Shown here: positions 40,285 through 49,400 of the stretch, one piece after another
Position numbering within the stretch: position 1 is the first letter of the stretch
How the letters are laid out: every line of letters begins with the position of its first letter
Assembly: GCF_001428485.1 (NCBI RefSeq)
Contig: NZ_LMHS01000001.1
Span: 124,404 to 188,403, forward strand
DNA length: 64,000 nt
Origin: Microbacterium sp. Root180
GTDB lineage: Bacteria > Actinomycetota > Actinomycetes > Actinomycetales > Microbacteriaceae
Reading direction: 5' to 3'
Program-made: the position numbers and the translations under genes
Notes under the pieces: generated by a model
What the model was told of the DNA's origin: nothing
Database searches by the model: none
What the model saw: the letters and a program-made list of their open reading frames with translations, nothing else

Positions 40285-42794
40285 CGGCGTCCACGGATGC
40301 CGCGCCCCCGGTCGAGCGCGCCGCCCGCCTGGTGCCGAACGTGGCCGTCGGCGCCGCGTTCACGGCGGCGGTGGTCGTGATCGCCGCCGTCGCGGCGTGG
40401 CCGATCTACCGCTCGTGGCACCTGGGACTTCTCGTCGGCGTGAGCGCGCTCGTGGCGGCCGCGATCGCGAGCGCGGCCTATCGCTTCCGCTGGAGCGGCT
40501 GGATCGTGGCGGGCGCGCTCGGGGCGGCGTTCCTCGTGCTCGGCGTACCGCTTGCGGTGCCGTCGCGGCTCGGCGGGCCGGCCGAGCTCGTGCGGGGTGT
40601 CGGCGAGGTGACCGCGGGTGTCGTCCTGGCCTGGAAGGACCTCATCACCGTCGAGCTCCCCGTGGCCGCCTACCGCAACCTGCTCGTCCCGGCGCTGGTG
40701 GTGTTCCTCGTCGGGACGTGCGTCCTCCTGCTGCTGTCGTGGCGCTCCGACCGCTGGGCCTATGCCGCCGTCCCGGTCGCCCTCGCGATGACGTCGTTCG
40801 GTCTCTTCTTCGGGCGCACCGTCACGAGCGCCCCGCTCGTGATCGGTCCGCTCACCCTGTACGCCCCCCTCGAGACGGCGCTGGGTGCGGCGACGCTGCT
40901 CGCGTGCCTGCTGTGGCTCGCGTGGCGCACACATGACGCGCGCGTCCACGCACTCCAGCGCGCCGCCGTCTCCAGCGGCGTGCGCGTCTCGCGGCGACCC
41001 TCCCGCGCGGATCGTCGGCGCACCGCCCTGGGCGCAGCGATGGTCGCGGCCGCCCTCGTCGTCGCGGTCGGCGTGGTTCCGTTCGCGGCGCGCGGCGCCG
41101 AGCGCGAGGTGCTCCGCAGCGCGATCGGCCCCGAGATCGACCGCTCCGCGGCAGTGAGCCCGCTGGCCGAGTACCGCGCGCTGTTCGAAGGCGAGCGCGC
41201 GGACGACGTCCTCTTCACGGTGGACTCGGCCGCGGACCTTCCCGCCCGCGTGCGACTCGCGACGCTCGACGCATACGACGGCGAGGTCTTCCGCTCCGGT
41301 GGGGAGGGGTCTGTCGAGGCGGGCCGGTTCGTGCGCGTGCCGTCGAGTCTCGACGCGGGTGAAGGAACACCCGTCAAGGCTCGCGTCACCATCGACGGCC
41401 TCGACGGGATCTGGATGCCGACAGCCGGTCGGCTCTCATCGGTCGAGTTCTCCGGTGCGCGCGCGGCGAGCCTCGCCAACAGGTTCTACTACAACGCGGC
41501 CGCCGCCGCGGGGGTGGAGACCGCCGGCGGCGGTCTGCAGGCCGGTGACGCCTACACGCTCCGCGGCGTCGAGCCCGTCTCGCCCGATCTGGCCGCCGCC
41601 GTCCCGCCGGGCGGCGTGGACGGCGCGGTCGCGGCCCCGGAGAGCCTGCGCGCGTGGATGGACGAGCACGTCTCGGGCACGGGCGGCGCGGCGCTCGCGG
41701 GCCTCGTCTCGCTGCTGCGTGAGCGCGGCTACCTGAGTCACGGACTCGCCCTCGGCGACGAGGCGCCGGCATGGACCGAGTCGCTGACGGACTACCAGTT
41801 CCAGCCGAGCGCCTCCGGCCACTCCCTCGCCCGCATCGATGCGATGTTCTCGCGACTGCTGGAGCGCGAGACCGATCCGCGGGCCGAGGCATCCGGCAAC
41901 TACGTCGCCGCGGTCGGAGACGACGAGCAGTTCGCGGTCGCCGTGGCACTCATGGCGCGGGAGCTCGGGTTCCCGGCGCGCGTCGTGCTGGGCGCCCGGC
42001 TCGCCGACGCGGGTCCGGGGCTCGCGGTGTGCGACGAGGGCGTGTGCCGCGCGCAGGATCTGACGGCATGGACCGAGATCCACACCGCAGGAGGCGACTG
42101 GGTCCCGATCGATGTCACGCCGCAGTACGCGGACGCGCCGAGCCTCGATGTCACCGAGCAGCGCGACCCCGAGGTCGTCACCGAGGTCCGCCCGGACAGG
42201 GTCGAGGAGGTGGTCCCGCCGGATCCCGTGCAGGAGGACTCGGGATCCAATGATCCTGCGGCCGACGACGCGGGGCTGGACCTCGCGTGGCTGTGGCCCG
42301 TGCTGCGCACCACCGGGATCGTGCTGCTGATCCTCGGTCTCGCGCTCGGACCGTTCCTCATCGTGATCGGGGCGAAGGCGTCCCGCCGCCGCGCCCGGCG
42401 CCGCGCCGGATCGCCGGTCGCGCAGATCTCGGGTGGCTGGGAGGAGTACGTCGACGCCGCAGTCGACGCAGGTCGGGAGGCACCGCGCACCCACACCCGC
42501 AGCGAGCTCGCCGACGAGTTCGGCACGCAGGCTGGGCGCAATCTCGCCGTCACCGCCGATCGCGCCGTATTCTCAAGCGGAGACGAGACGATCGTCGATG
42601 CCGAGGAGTACTGGCGAGCGGTGGAGGAGCAGCGTCGCTTCCTCGCACGTGAGCGAGGATTCTGGCGCAGACTCGTCGCCGCCGTATCGTTGAGATCGTT
42701 CGTCCGACATCTGGCGCCCGCCCCGGGCTCCGGACCTCGCTTCGCCGAAAGGGGGAGGCGCCGGGCCCCGCAGCCCGCGCGTCCGATGCCATGA
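40281..42794 (+). CDS. TgpA-type transglutaminase-like membrane protein lacking catalytic Cys and His
   Basis: 837 residues with six or seven N-terminal transmembrane helices (to about residue 285), an extracytoplasmic transglutaminase-like domain, one more helix (about 667-690) and a basic cytosolic tail. The core motif that is normally GxCxQFA reads GDDEQFA, so Asp548 replaces the nucleophilic Cys. The motif normally HAW reads TAW, so Thr595 replaces the catalytic His. Asp611 (DVTP) remains. The fold seems kept but the enzyme should be inactive. ATGA overlaps at both ends fix it in the operon. It may act as a binding or scaffold module. Confidence 0.88.
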   Translation: MTASTDAAPPVERAARLVPNVAVGAAFTAAVVVIAAVAAWPIYRSWHLGLLVGVSALVAAAIASAAYRFRWSGWIVAGALGAAFLVLGVPLAVPSRLGGPAELVRGVGEVTAGVVLAWKDLITVELPVAAYRNLLVPALVVFLVGTCVLLLLSWRSDRWAYAAVPVALAMTSFGLFFGRTVTSAPLVIGPLTLYAPLETALGAATLLACLLWLAWRTHDARVHALQRAAVSSGVRVSRRPSRADRRRTALGAAMVAAALVVAVGVVPFAARGAEREVLRSAIGPEIDRSAAVSPLAEYRALFEGERADDVLFTVDSAADLPARVRLATLDAYDGEVFRSGGEGSVEAGRFVRVPSSLDAGEGTPVKARVTIDGLDGIWMPTAGRLSSVEFSGARAASLANRFYYNAAAAAGVETAGGGLQAGDAYTLRGVEPVSPDLAAAVPPGGVDGAVAAPESLRAWMDEHVSGTGGAALAGLVSLLRERGYLSHGLALGDEAPAWTESLTDYQFQPSASGHSLARIDAMFSRLLERETDPRAEASGNYVAAVGDDEQFAVAVALMARELGFPARVVLGARLADAGPGLAVCDEGVCRAQDLTAWTEIHTAGGDWVPIDVTPQYADAPSLDVTEQRDPEVVTEVRPDRVEEVVPPDPVQEDSGSNDPAADDAGLDLAWLWPVLRTTGIVLLILGLALGPFLIVIGAKASRRRARRRAGSPVAQISGGWEEYVDAAVDAGREAPRTHTRSELADEFGTQAGRNLAVTADRAVFSSGDETIVDAEEYWRAVEEQRRFLARERGFWRRLVAAVSLRSFVRHLAPAPGSGPRFAERGRRRAPQPARPMP

Positions 42795-44248
42795 ATGCCG
42801 TCGATGCCGCCATGACCGTCGATCCGTCGGCAGCGGTCGCTCCGATCCTCCTGAGTGTGGCCGCGTTCGCTGCGCTCTACGTCTGGACGGCGCTCGCACT
42901 CTCGGCCGTGTTCCGCAAGTCGGGAGAAGAGGGCTGGAAGGCCTGGGTCCCGGTGCTCAACGTCGTGGTGCTGCTCCAGCTCGGCGGGTTCTCCGGGTGG
43001 TTCGTGCTCCTCGCCCTCGTGCCGGTGGCGGGCGCGCTGGCGCTGTGGGTGGTCATGGTCATCGCCTGCTACCGCGTTAATGTCTCGTTCGGCCTGGGGG
43101 CCGGGATGACCGTGCTGGCGGCGCTGCTCTTCCCGGTGTGGGCCACGGTGCTCGGATTCGGCTCGGCGCGCTGGCTGGGTGCGGAGCAGGTGGCAGGAGT
43201 CCGCCGCTCGACGACAGACGCCGGTGACGGCGTGTCTGCGTTCTCGCCGGCTGCGGCCGGCCCGCCGCCGCTGCCCGCCCCTGCCCCTGCACCTCCTCCT
43301 GTGACGGTCGACGGATGGGCACCCTCGAGCGCAGTGCCCGCGGACGACCACGTGCCGCCGCTGCTGCCGACCCCGGCGCCGGACTCCTCGTCGGTCGAGT
43401 CTCCCGATGAGCCGATCTCGTTCGTTCCGCTACTGCCCTCCTCCGCGCCCGCTGTGCCCCCCGTGCCTCCGCTCCCGTCGAGCGACGACGTGCTCGCCGA
43501 GCCGGCGTCGCCGGCTCCGGCATCCGGTGCGCGCGCCAACCAGGGCTGGGGCGGCTTCGACCTCGGCGCCGTCGGCGAATTGACCAGCGAGGTCACGGCG
43601 GCCGTCGCGGGTGCGCCGTCGCCGATCTCCGCCGTCGCGCACGACGATGACGTGGCCGAAGGTGCGGGGATGCCCGCCGTGACCCGCGTGCCCGCCTCAC
43701 GCTCGACGAGCCGACGCGAGCCCTGGTCCCCGGCGCGCTCGCCGTTCCCGGAGACGGATGTCTTCCCCGAGGCCTCGGGCGAGGTGTCGGCGGTCATGGG
43801 AGCGCCGTCCGCCGGCGGTCCGCAGTCGGCCCGGGCCTCGGTGTCCGCTCAGCACGTCCGTCCCGAGATCCCCGGCGACGCCGTCGACCCCACGGTCGCC
43901 GCGAACCGGCGCGAGTCCCACTGGTCGGTCGTGCTCCCGACCGGATCGACGGTCGCTCTCGTCGCCGAGATCGTCCTCGTCGGCCGGCGTCCCTCGCCGA
44001 GCACGGCGTACCCGAACGCGCAGATCGTCGAGGTCCACGACGGCACCGTATCCAAGACGCACCTGCGGCTGGAGCGCGACGGCGAGGAGTGGTCGGTGAC
44101 CGATCTGCATTCGACCAACGGCACCGTGCTGGTCTCGGCCGACGGCTCCGAACGTGAGATCACCCCGGGAGCGCCCCACCGGGCGGCCTCGCGCCTGCTG
44201 CTCGGCGATGCCGAGCTCCGGCTCGTGCCCGACGATGCGGGCCGATGA
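42791..44248 (+). CDS. DUF5684-like membrane protein with C-terminal FHA domain
   Basis: 485 residues. Residues 15-130 contain three or four transmembrane helices with the DUF5684 pattern (ALSAVFRKSGEEGWKAWVPV). A long Pro/Ser/Ala-rich linker follows (about 130-370), and then an FHA domain with the full phosphothreonine-binding set: VGRRPS, SKTHLRLER and HSTNGT. It is therefore expected to bind phosphoproteins near the membrane, probably substrates of the kinase at 30850. It overlaps the genes on both sides by ATGA. Confidence 0.85.
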   Translation: MNAVDAAMTVDPSAAVAPILLSVAAFAALYVWTALALSAVFRKSGEEGWKAWVPVLNVVVLLQLGGFSGWFVLLALVPVAGALALWVVMVIACYRVNVSFGLGAGMTVLAALLFPVWATVLGFGSARWLGAEQVAGVRRSTTDAGDGVSAFSPAAAGPPPLPAPAPAPPPVTVDGWAPSSAVPADDHVPPLLPTPAPDSSSVESPDEPISFVPLLPSSAPAVPPVPPLPSSDDVLAEPASPAPASGARANQGWGGFDLGAVGELTSEVTAAVAGAPSPISAVAHDDDVAEGAGMPAVTRVPASRSTSRREPWSPARSPFPETDVFPEASGEVSAVMGAPSAGGPQSARASVSAQHVRPEIPGDAVDPTVAANRRESHWSVVLPTGSTVALVAEIVLVGRRPSPSTAYPNAQIVEVHDGTVSKTHLRLERDGEEWSVTDLHSTNGTVLVSADGSEREITPGAPHRAASRLLLGDAELRLVPDDAGR

Positions 44249-45129
44249 CGGCTGCCGACGTCCCTGACCGGGGCCCCGCCCCTAGCGCCGACCGGTCCGG
44301 ACCGGATGCGTCCGACGACCTCGTGAGCGACGAGACGGAGATCTCGACCCGCCGGCGTCCGGCCGAGGATCCGGTGGATGAGGCAACGGAGATCTCGACG
44401 CGCCGGCGTCCGGCCGAGGATCCGGTGGATGAGGCGACGGAGATCTCGACGCGCCGGCGTCCGGCGGAGGATCCGGTGGATGAGGCGACGGAGATCTCGG
44501 CGCGCCGGCGTCCGGCGGAGGATCCGGTGGATGAGGCGACGGAGATCTCGGCGCGCCGGCGTCCGGCCGAGGATCCGGTGGATGACGCCACGGAGATCTC
44601 GGTCCGCCGCCGTCCCGCTGCCGAGACCGACGATGCCACCGCGGTGTCGTCCCGCCGGCGGGTGTTCGACCCGGATGTGCCCGATGACACCGCGCCCTCC
44701 CTCCGGGGCGCGGAATCCGTGGCCTCCACTCCGGTCGACGACACCGTCGTCTCCCGCCGCACGTCCTCGGCTGCGTCCGACACGGTTGCCGAGGATGAGG
44801 ACACGATCATCCGCCCGCCGTCGCGCGCGCGACCACGCGAGGCCGCTCCCGCCCCGGAGGAGGCGACGGGCGCGCGCGATGCTCGCGTTCCGGATGCCGA
44901 TTCCCTGCGCACGCCGATGCGACCCCGTGCCGTTCCCTCCGTGACGGCCGCGCGCGCGCCGGCCCCGCCGCGCACGCCGGCCGCCGATGTGCGGGCCGAG
45001 GCGCCCGATCGTGAGAGTGTGGAGCGTGCTGCTCGCGCGCGGGCGCGTCGCCGGGTGCTGATCGTGGTGCTCTGCGCGGCAGCCGGTGCGATCGCGGCCA
45101 CGACGGCGCTCGTGTTCCTGCTGACCTGA
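44245..45129 (+). CDS. Tail-anchored protein with six 17-residue TEIS repeats
   Basis: 294 residues, mostly disordered. Six tandem 17-residue units (TEIS, then TRRR or ARRR, PAEDPVDEA) place Thr at residues 31, 48, 65, 82, 99 and 116. Looser versions follow with Thr at 132, 167 and 187 (DDATAVSSRRR, DDTVVSRR, EDTIIR). One C-terminal transmembrane helix (about 271-294) leaves the repeats in the cytosol. Acidic residues before each Thr resemble the ETTS-type sites that PknB-like kinases phosphorylate in GarA. It overlaps an FHA gene and is 24 bp before another, so it is a candidate phospho-scaffold. No homologous family was recognised. Confidence 0.85.
   Translation: MTAADVPDRGPAPSADRSGPDASDDLVSDETEISTRRRPAEDPVDEATEISTRRRPAEDPVDEATEISTRRRPAEDPVDEATEISARRRPAEDPVDEATEISARRRPAEDPVDDATEISVRRRPAAETDDATAVSSRRRVFDPDVPDDTAPSLRGAESVASTPVDDTVVSRRTSSAASDTVAEDEDTIIRPPSRARPREAAPAPEEATGARDARVPDADSLRTPMRPRAVPSVTAARAPAPPRTPAADVRAEAPDRESVERAARARARRRVLIVVLCAAAGAIAATTALVFLLT
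44335..44640 (+). repeat. Six 51-bp coding tandem repeats
   Basis: GAGATCTCG recurs at 44338, 44389, 44440, 44491, 44542 and 44593, exactly 51 bp apart. The units are nearly identical at the DNA level, so copy number is likely to vary between strains. Confidence 0.95.
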
Positions 45130-45153
45130 CGGCTCCGGTGACCTGAGGATGAC

Positions 45154-46461
45154 ATGACCGACTACCACCCGCTGGAGGCCGATCCGGTGTCCGCGGCCCG
45201 GCTCGGACTCGTGTCCGCGGGCACGGGCTACCGCTCGCTCGCCTTCGCGATCGATGTCTCGATCTGGCTGCTCCTCGCCGCGCCCGCGGCGATGGGCGCC
45301 ATCATGCTCGCGATGGGGGACCGCTCCGTTCTGCCGGCGATCCTCGTTCTCGCCGGCGTCGTGCTGTCCGGCCTCTTCGGCCTGGTGCAGCTGATCATGC
45401 ACGGTCGTCGCGGCGTGACCGCGGGCAAGGCGGCGATGCGACTGCGGTCGGTGTCGGTCTCCGACCTCGGCCGGCCGGGCTTCTGGCGGATCGTCCTGCG
45501 GGCGCTGGTGCTGTGGGCGAGCACGATCGTGCTCATCGTGGTCGGGCCCGCGCTGCTGTTCGCCTCAGGGCTGTGGGATGCGCAGCGGCGGGGGCGCAGC
45601 ATCCTGGACCGCATCGGCGGATGCTGGCTGATCGATGCGCGCGCGGGTCTCGACCCCTTCGACGCGAAGGCGCTGCGTCATGCGCGCCGCGCGCTGCGCG
45701 ACCGCGCCGACGATGGCGAGGATCTTCCGTCCATGGCCAGCGGCGCCCCCGAGTCCGTCGCGCTGCGCATTCCCGACGCGCGCTCCCGTGCGGGCGTCGT
45801 GGGTCCCGGAGGGACCGGGGCGCAGTGGGCGCTCGCCCGGGCAGCCGAGGACCTCAGCGTGATCGACGGCGTGCCGGGAGCGGATGCCGCGCCCGCCCCC
45901 GTCGCGAGCGGGCCGGCCTCTCCCGGCGGCGGCTCCCCGTTCGCGCCGGGCGCCACCCCCTTCGATGCCGCGTCGGCCGCCTTCGCCCCTGTCGCGACGG
46001 GCTCTCCGGGCGCGCCCGCTGCGGAATCCGGTGTCCCGGCCGCTGCTGCCCCTGCCTCGCCGCCGCCGGCCGAGATCGTGCAGTCCCCGGCGGGTGCGCC
46101 CGCGAGCGGCCTTCGCCGTGCCCAGGCGATGGTCCGCTTCGACGACGGCTCGGTCGTGCGCGTACCGGTGCTCGGACTCATCGGGCGCGATCCGGAAGGC
46201 GCGGCCGGCGAGGCGCCGGACGCGCTCGTGCGGCTCGAGGATCCTGAGCGGCTGATGTCGAAGACCCACGCGTCGTTCGGCCAGGACGCCGAAGGGGTGT
46301 GGGTCGGCGACCGCGGGTCGCGCAACGGCACGCAGCTGCTGTCGCCGGGCGGCGACGTGGTCGATGTGCCGGCGGGGGAGCGCATGCGCGTTCCCGTCGG
46401 GTGGACGGTGCAGGTCGGCGGCAGGACGTTCGAGCTCGTTGCGAGAGGTGCTGATTCGTGA
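45154..46461 (+). CDS. RDD membrane protein with C-terminal FHA domain
   Basis: 435 residues. The N-terminal RDD domain has three transmembrane helices (about 30-52, 60-83 and 112-138) with the GRRGVTAGKAAMRLRSV and WDAQRRGRSILDRI features. An Ala/Pro-rich linker leads to an FHA domain with IGRDPEG, MSKTHASFG and GSRNGTQLL, all phosphothreonine-binding positions present. AGGATGAC precedes the ATG. It overlaps the EccC-like gene by GTGA, so it may couple phospho-signals to the motor. Confidence 0.88.
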   Translation: MTDYHPLEADPVSAARLGLVSAGTGYRSLAFAIDVSIWLLLAAPAAMGAIMLAMGDRSVLPAILVLAGVVLSGLFGLVQLIMHGRRGVTAGKAAMRLRSVSVSDLGRPGFWRIVLRALVLWASTIVLIVVGPALLFASGLWDAQRRGRSILDRIGGCWLIDARAGLDPFDAKALRHARRALRDRADDGEDLPSMASGAPESVALRIPDARSRAGVVGPGGTGAQWALARAAEDLSVIDGVPGADAAPAPVASGPASPGGGSPFAPGATPFDAASAAFAPVATGSPGAPAAESGVPAAAAPASPPPAEIVQSPAGAPASGLRRAQAMVRFDDGSVVRVPVLGLIGRDPEGAAGEAPDALVRLEDPERLMSKTHASFGQDAEGVWVGDRGSRNGTQLLSPGGDVVDVPAGERMRVPVGWTVQVGGRTFELVARGADS

Positions 46462-49400
46462 AGCTGAAGCTGGGTCTGCGGCGAGGCGTCGGCTCGACGG
46501 TCGACGTGCTCGTCACCGCCGACTCCACCGCCACCGTGCAGGATGTCGCCCGCGCGCTCGCCGAGGGCGACGCGCTCGCGGCCGCCGGAGGTGTCAACGC
46601 GAGCGCTGTCCCGACGCTCCTGGTGGCCTCGCCGGCCGGACGTCCGGTGCAGCTGGACCCGTCGGCGTCGATCGCCGACGCGCCGATCGGCTCGGGCTTC
46701 GACGCCTCGATCGTGCCCGCGGCGACGAGTGGCGACGGCGCCGTCACGGCTGCCGTGATGCGCATCCACAGCGGACCCGAGGCGGGGCGCACCGTCTCCC
46801 TGCCCGCGGGCACGACCGTGATCGGACGCGTCGCCCCCGCCCAGCTGCTGCTCGACGACCCGCTCGTCTCGAAGCGTCACGCGCGCGTCGAGGTCGACCA
46901 GGGCATCGAGCTCGTCGACCTCAACTCGGCCAACGGCCTCGTCGTCGACGGCGGGCTGGTCCAGCGGGTCCGCGTCATCCCCGGCCAGAAGATCACGATC
47001 GGCGCGACCGAGGTGTCCTTCTCGCTCGTTCCCCGCGTCGTGACCGCCGACTCGCTCGTCCTCGAGCGCGGCGGCGCCCTCATGTTCAACCGGTCGCCGC
47101 GGGTCGAGGACCGCTACGCGGGCCGCGAGTTCCGGCATCCGATCATCCCCAACGAAGCCGACCCGCGCATCTTCCCCTGGCCGATGATCATGGCGCCGGT
47201 GCTGCTCGGCTTCGCGATGTTCGCGGTCACCCAGCGCCCGACGGCGCTGCTGATCGTCGCGATGGCACCGCTGATGATGCTCGGCAATTTCATCGGCCAG
47301 CGCACGCAGCAGGGCAAGAAGCTCCAGCTGGAGATCGAGACCTTCGAGACGCAGCTCGAGGAGCTGGAGGAGCAGCTCGAGGAGGAGGTGGTCGTCGAGC
47401 GGGAACGGCGTCGCGCGGAGGCGCCCGCGACGGCGACGGTGTACGAGAACGCCATGGCACTGGGGCCGCTGCTGTGGACCCGGCGGCCCGAGCACTGGAA
47501 CTTCCTCGGGCTCCGTCTGGGCGTGGGCGGCGGAACGAGCCGCAACACCGTCCAGGAGGCCAACGATCAGCGCGGGATCGCGCAGTACTCCCAGCAGGTC
47601 CGGCAGCTGCGCGACCGCTTCTCGCGGATCGACGACGTGCCGGTCATCGAGCTGCTGCCGTCGGCCGGCGCCATCGGCATCGCGGGCCCGCGCGAGTTCG
47701 CCGCCGACGTGATCCGAGGACTCGGCGTGCAGCTGTTCGGCCTCCACGCGCCCAACGAGGTCGTCACCGCGGCCATCGTCGATCCGGGCTGGACCGGCGA
47801 CATGGAGTGGATGAAGTGGCTGCCCCACACCACCAGCCCTCGCTCGCCGTTCGCCGAGATGGCCCTCGCCGACAGCCAATCGGCGGGCACCGCCCTCCTC
47901 AACGGCCTCGAGGAGGCGATCCTCGAACGTCTGTCGGGATCGGCGACCCGACGCGGACCGCTGTCGGAGCAGCAGGTCTCGATGTCGCTCGGCAAGCACG
48001 TCGGGCAGCAGAGCGGCGGCGACTCGGAGGTGCCCGGCGACGTCTCGCTGGTGCTGTTCGTCACCCATGATGCCCCCGTCGATCGCCCGCGCCTCACGCA
48101 GGTGATCGAGCGGGGCCCGGATGCCGGTGTCTACACCGTCTTCGTCGCTCCGACGGTCGAGTCGCTCCCGGCGTCCTGCCGCACGTTCATCGACGTCACC
48201 GGGGGCCTCGACGACGCCATGGTCGGGTGGGTTCGCGCGGGCGATCGCGCCCAGAGCGTCGCGATCGAGGGCGTCTCGCGCGAGTACGCCGAGATCTTCG
48301 CCAAGCGCCTGGCGCCGGTGGTCGACTCGAGCTCGGTCGCCGCCGACTCGTCCGATCTTCCCGCGAGCGTGTCGCTCCTGCGCCTCATCGGCACCGACAT
48401 GGCCGCCGAGCCCCAGGCCGCGATCGAGCGCTGGCGGCAGAACAACTCGATCATCGACAGGTCCCGAGGCCCCCGTCCGCGCCTGAAGCGCGCGGGCACC
48501 CTCAAGGCCTACGTCGGACAGGGCAGCCCCGACGCGATGTCGCTCGACCTGCGCACCCAGGGACCGCACGCTCTCGTGGGCGGCACCACCGGCGCGGGCA
48601 AGTCGGAGTTCCTCCAGGCCTGGGTGCTGGGGATGGCCGCCGAGTACAGCCCCGACCGCGTCACGTTCCTGTTCGTGGACTACAAGGGCGGGTCGGCGTT
48701 CGCGGACTGCGTCGAGCTGCCGCACACGGTCGGACTCGTGACCGACCTGAGCCCGCACCTCGTGCGCCGGGCGCTGACGAGCCTGCGCGCCGAGCTGCAC
48801 CACCGGGAGCACCTCCTCAACCGCAAGAAGGCCAAGGATCTCCTCGAGCTCGAGAAGCGCCAGGATCCCGAGACTCCGCCCGCGCTCGTGCTGGTGATCG
48901 ACGAGTTCGCCGCGCTCGCCACCGAGGTGCCCGAGTTCGTGGACGGCGTGGTCGACATCGCTCAGCGCGGTCGCTCGCTCGGCATCCACCTCATCATGGC
49001 GACCCAGCGCCCTGCCGGCGTCATCAAGGACAACCTGCGGGCCAACACGAACCTGCGCGTGGCACTGCGCATGGCGGATGCCGCGGACTCCAACGACGTC
49101 GTCGGCGACGCCGTGGCCTCGACCTTCGACCCGTCGCTCCCGGGCCGCGGCATCGCGAAGACCGGGCCGGGCCGGCTCGTCCCGTTCCAGTCCGGCTATG
49201 CCGGCGGGTGGACGGCCGAGGAGCCCGATCGCGCCCAGGTGCGCGTCGCCGAACTCCGGTTCGGGTCGGTCACGCTGTGGGAGGCGGAGGGCGAGAACGA
49301 CTCCGACGCGCACGACGAGGACCTCGGTCCCAATGACCAGAAGCGGCTCGTCGCCAACCTCGGGCGGGCGGCGACGGATGCCGGCATCCCGGTCCCGCGC

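Noticed and set aside
44335..44640. CRISPR or non-coding satellite
   Set aside because: The 51-bp period is a multiple of three and keeps one protein frame, so these are coding repeats.
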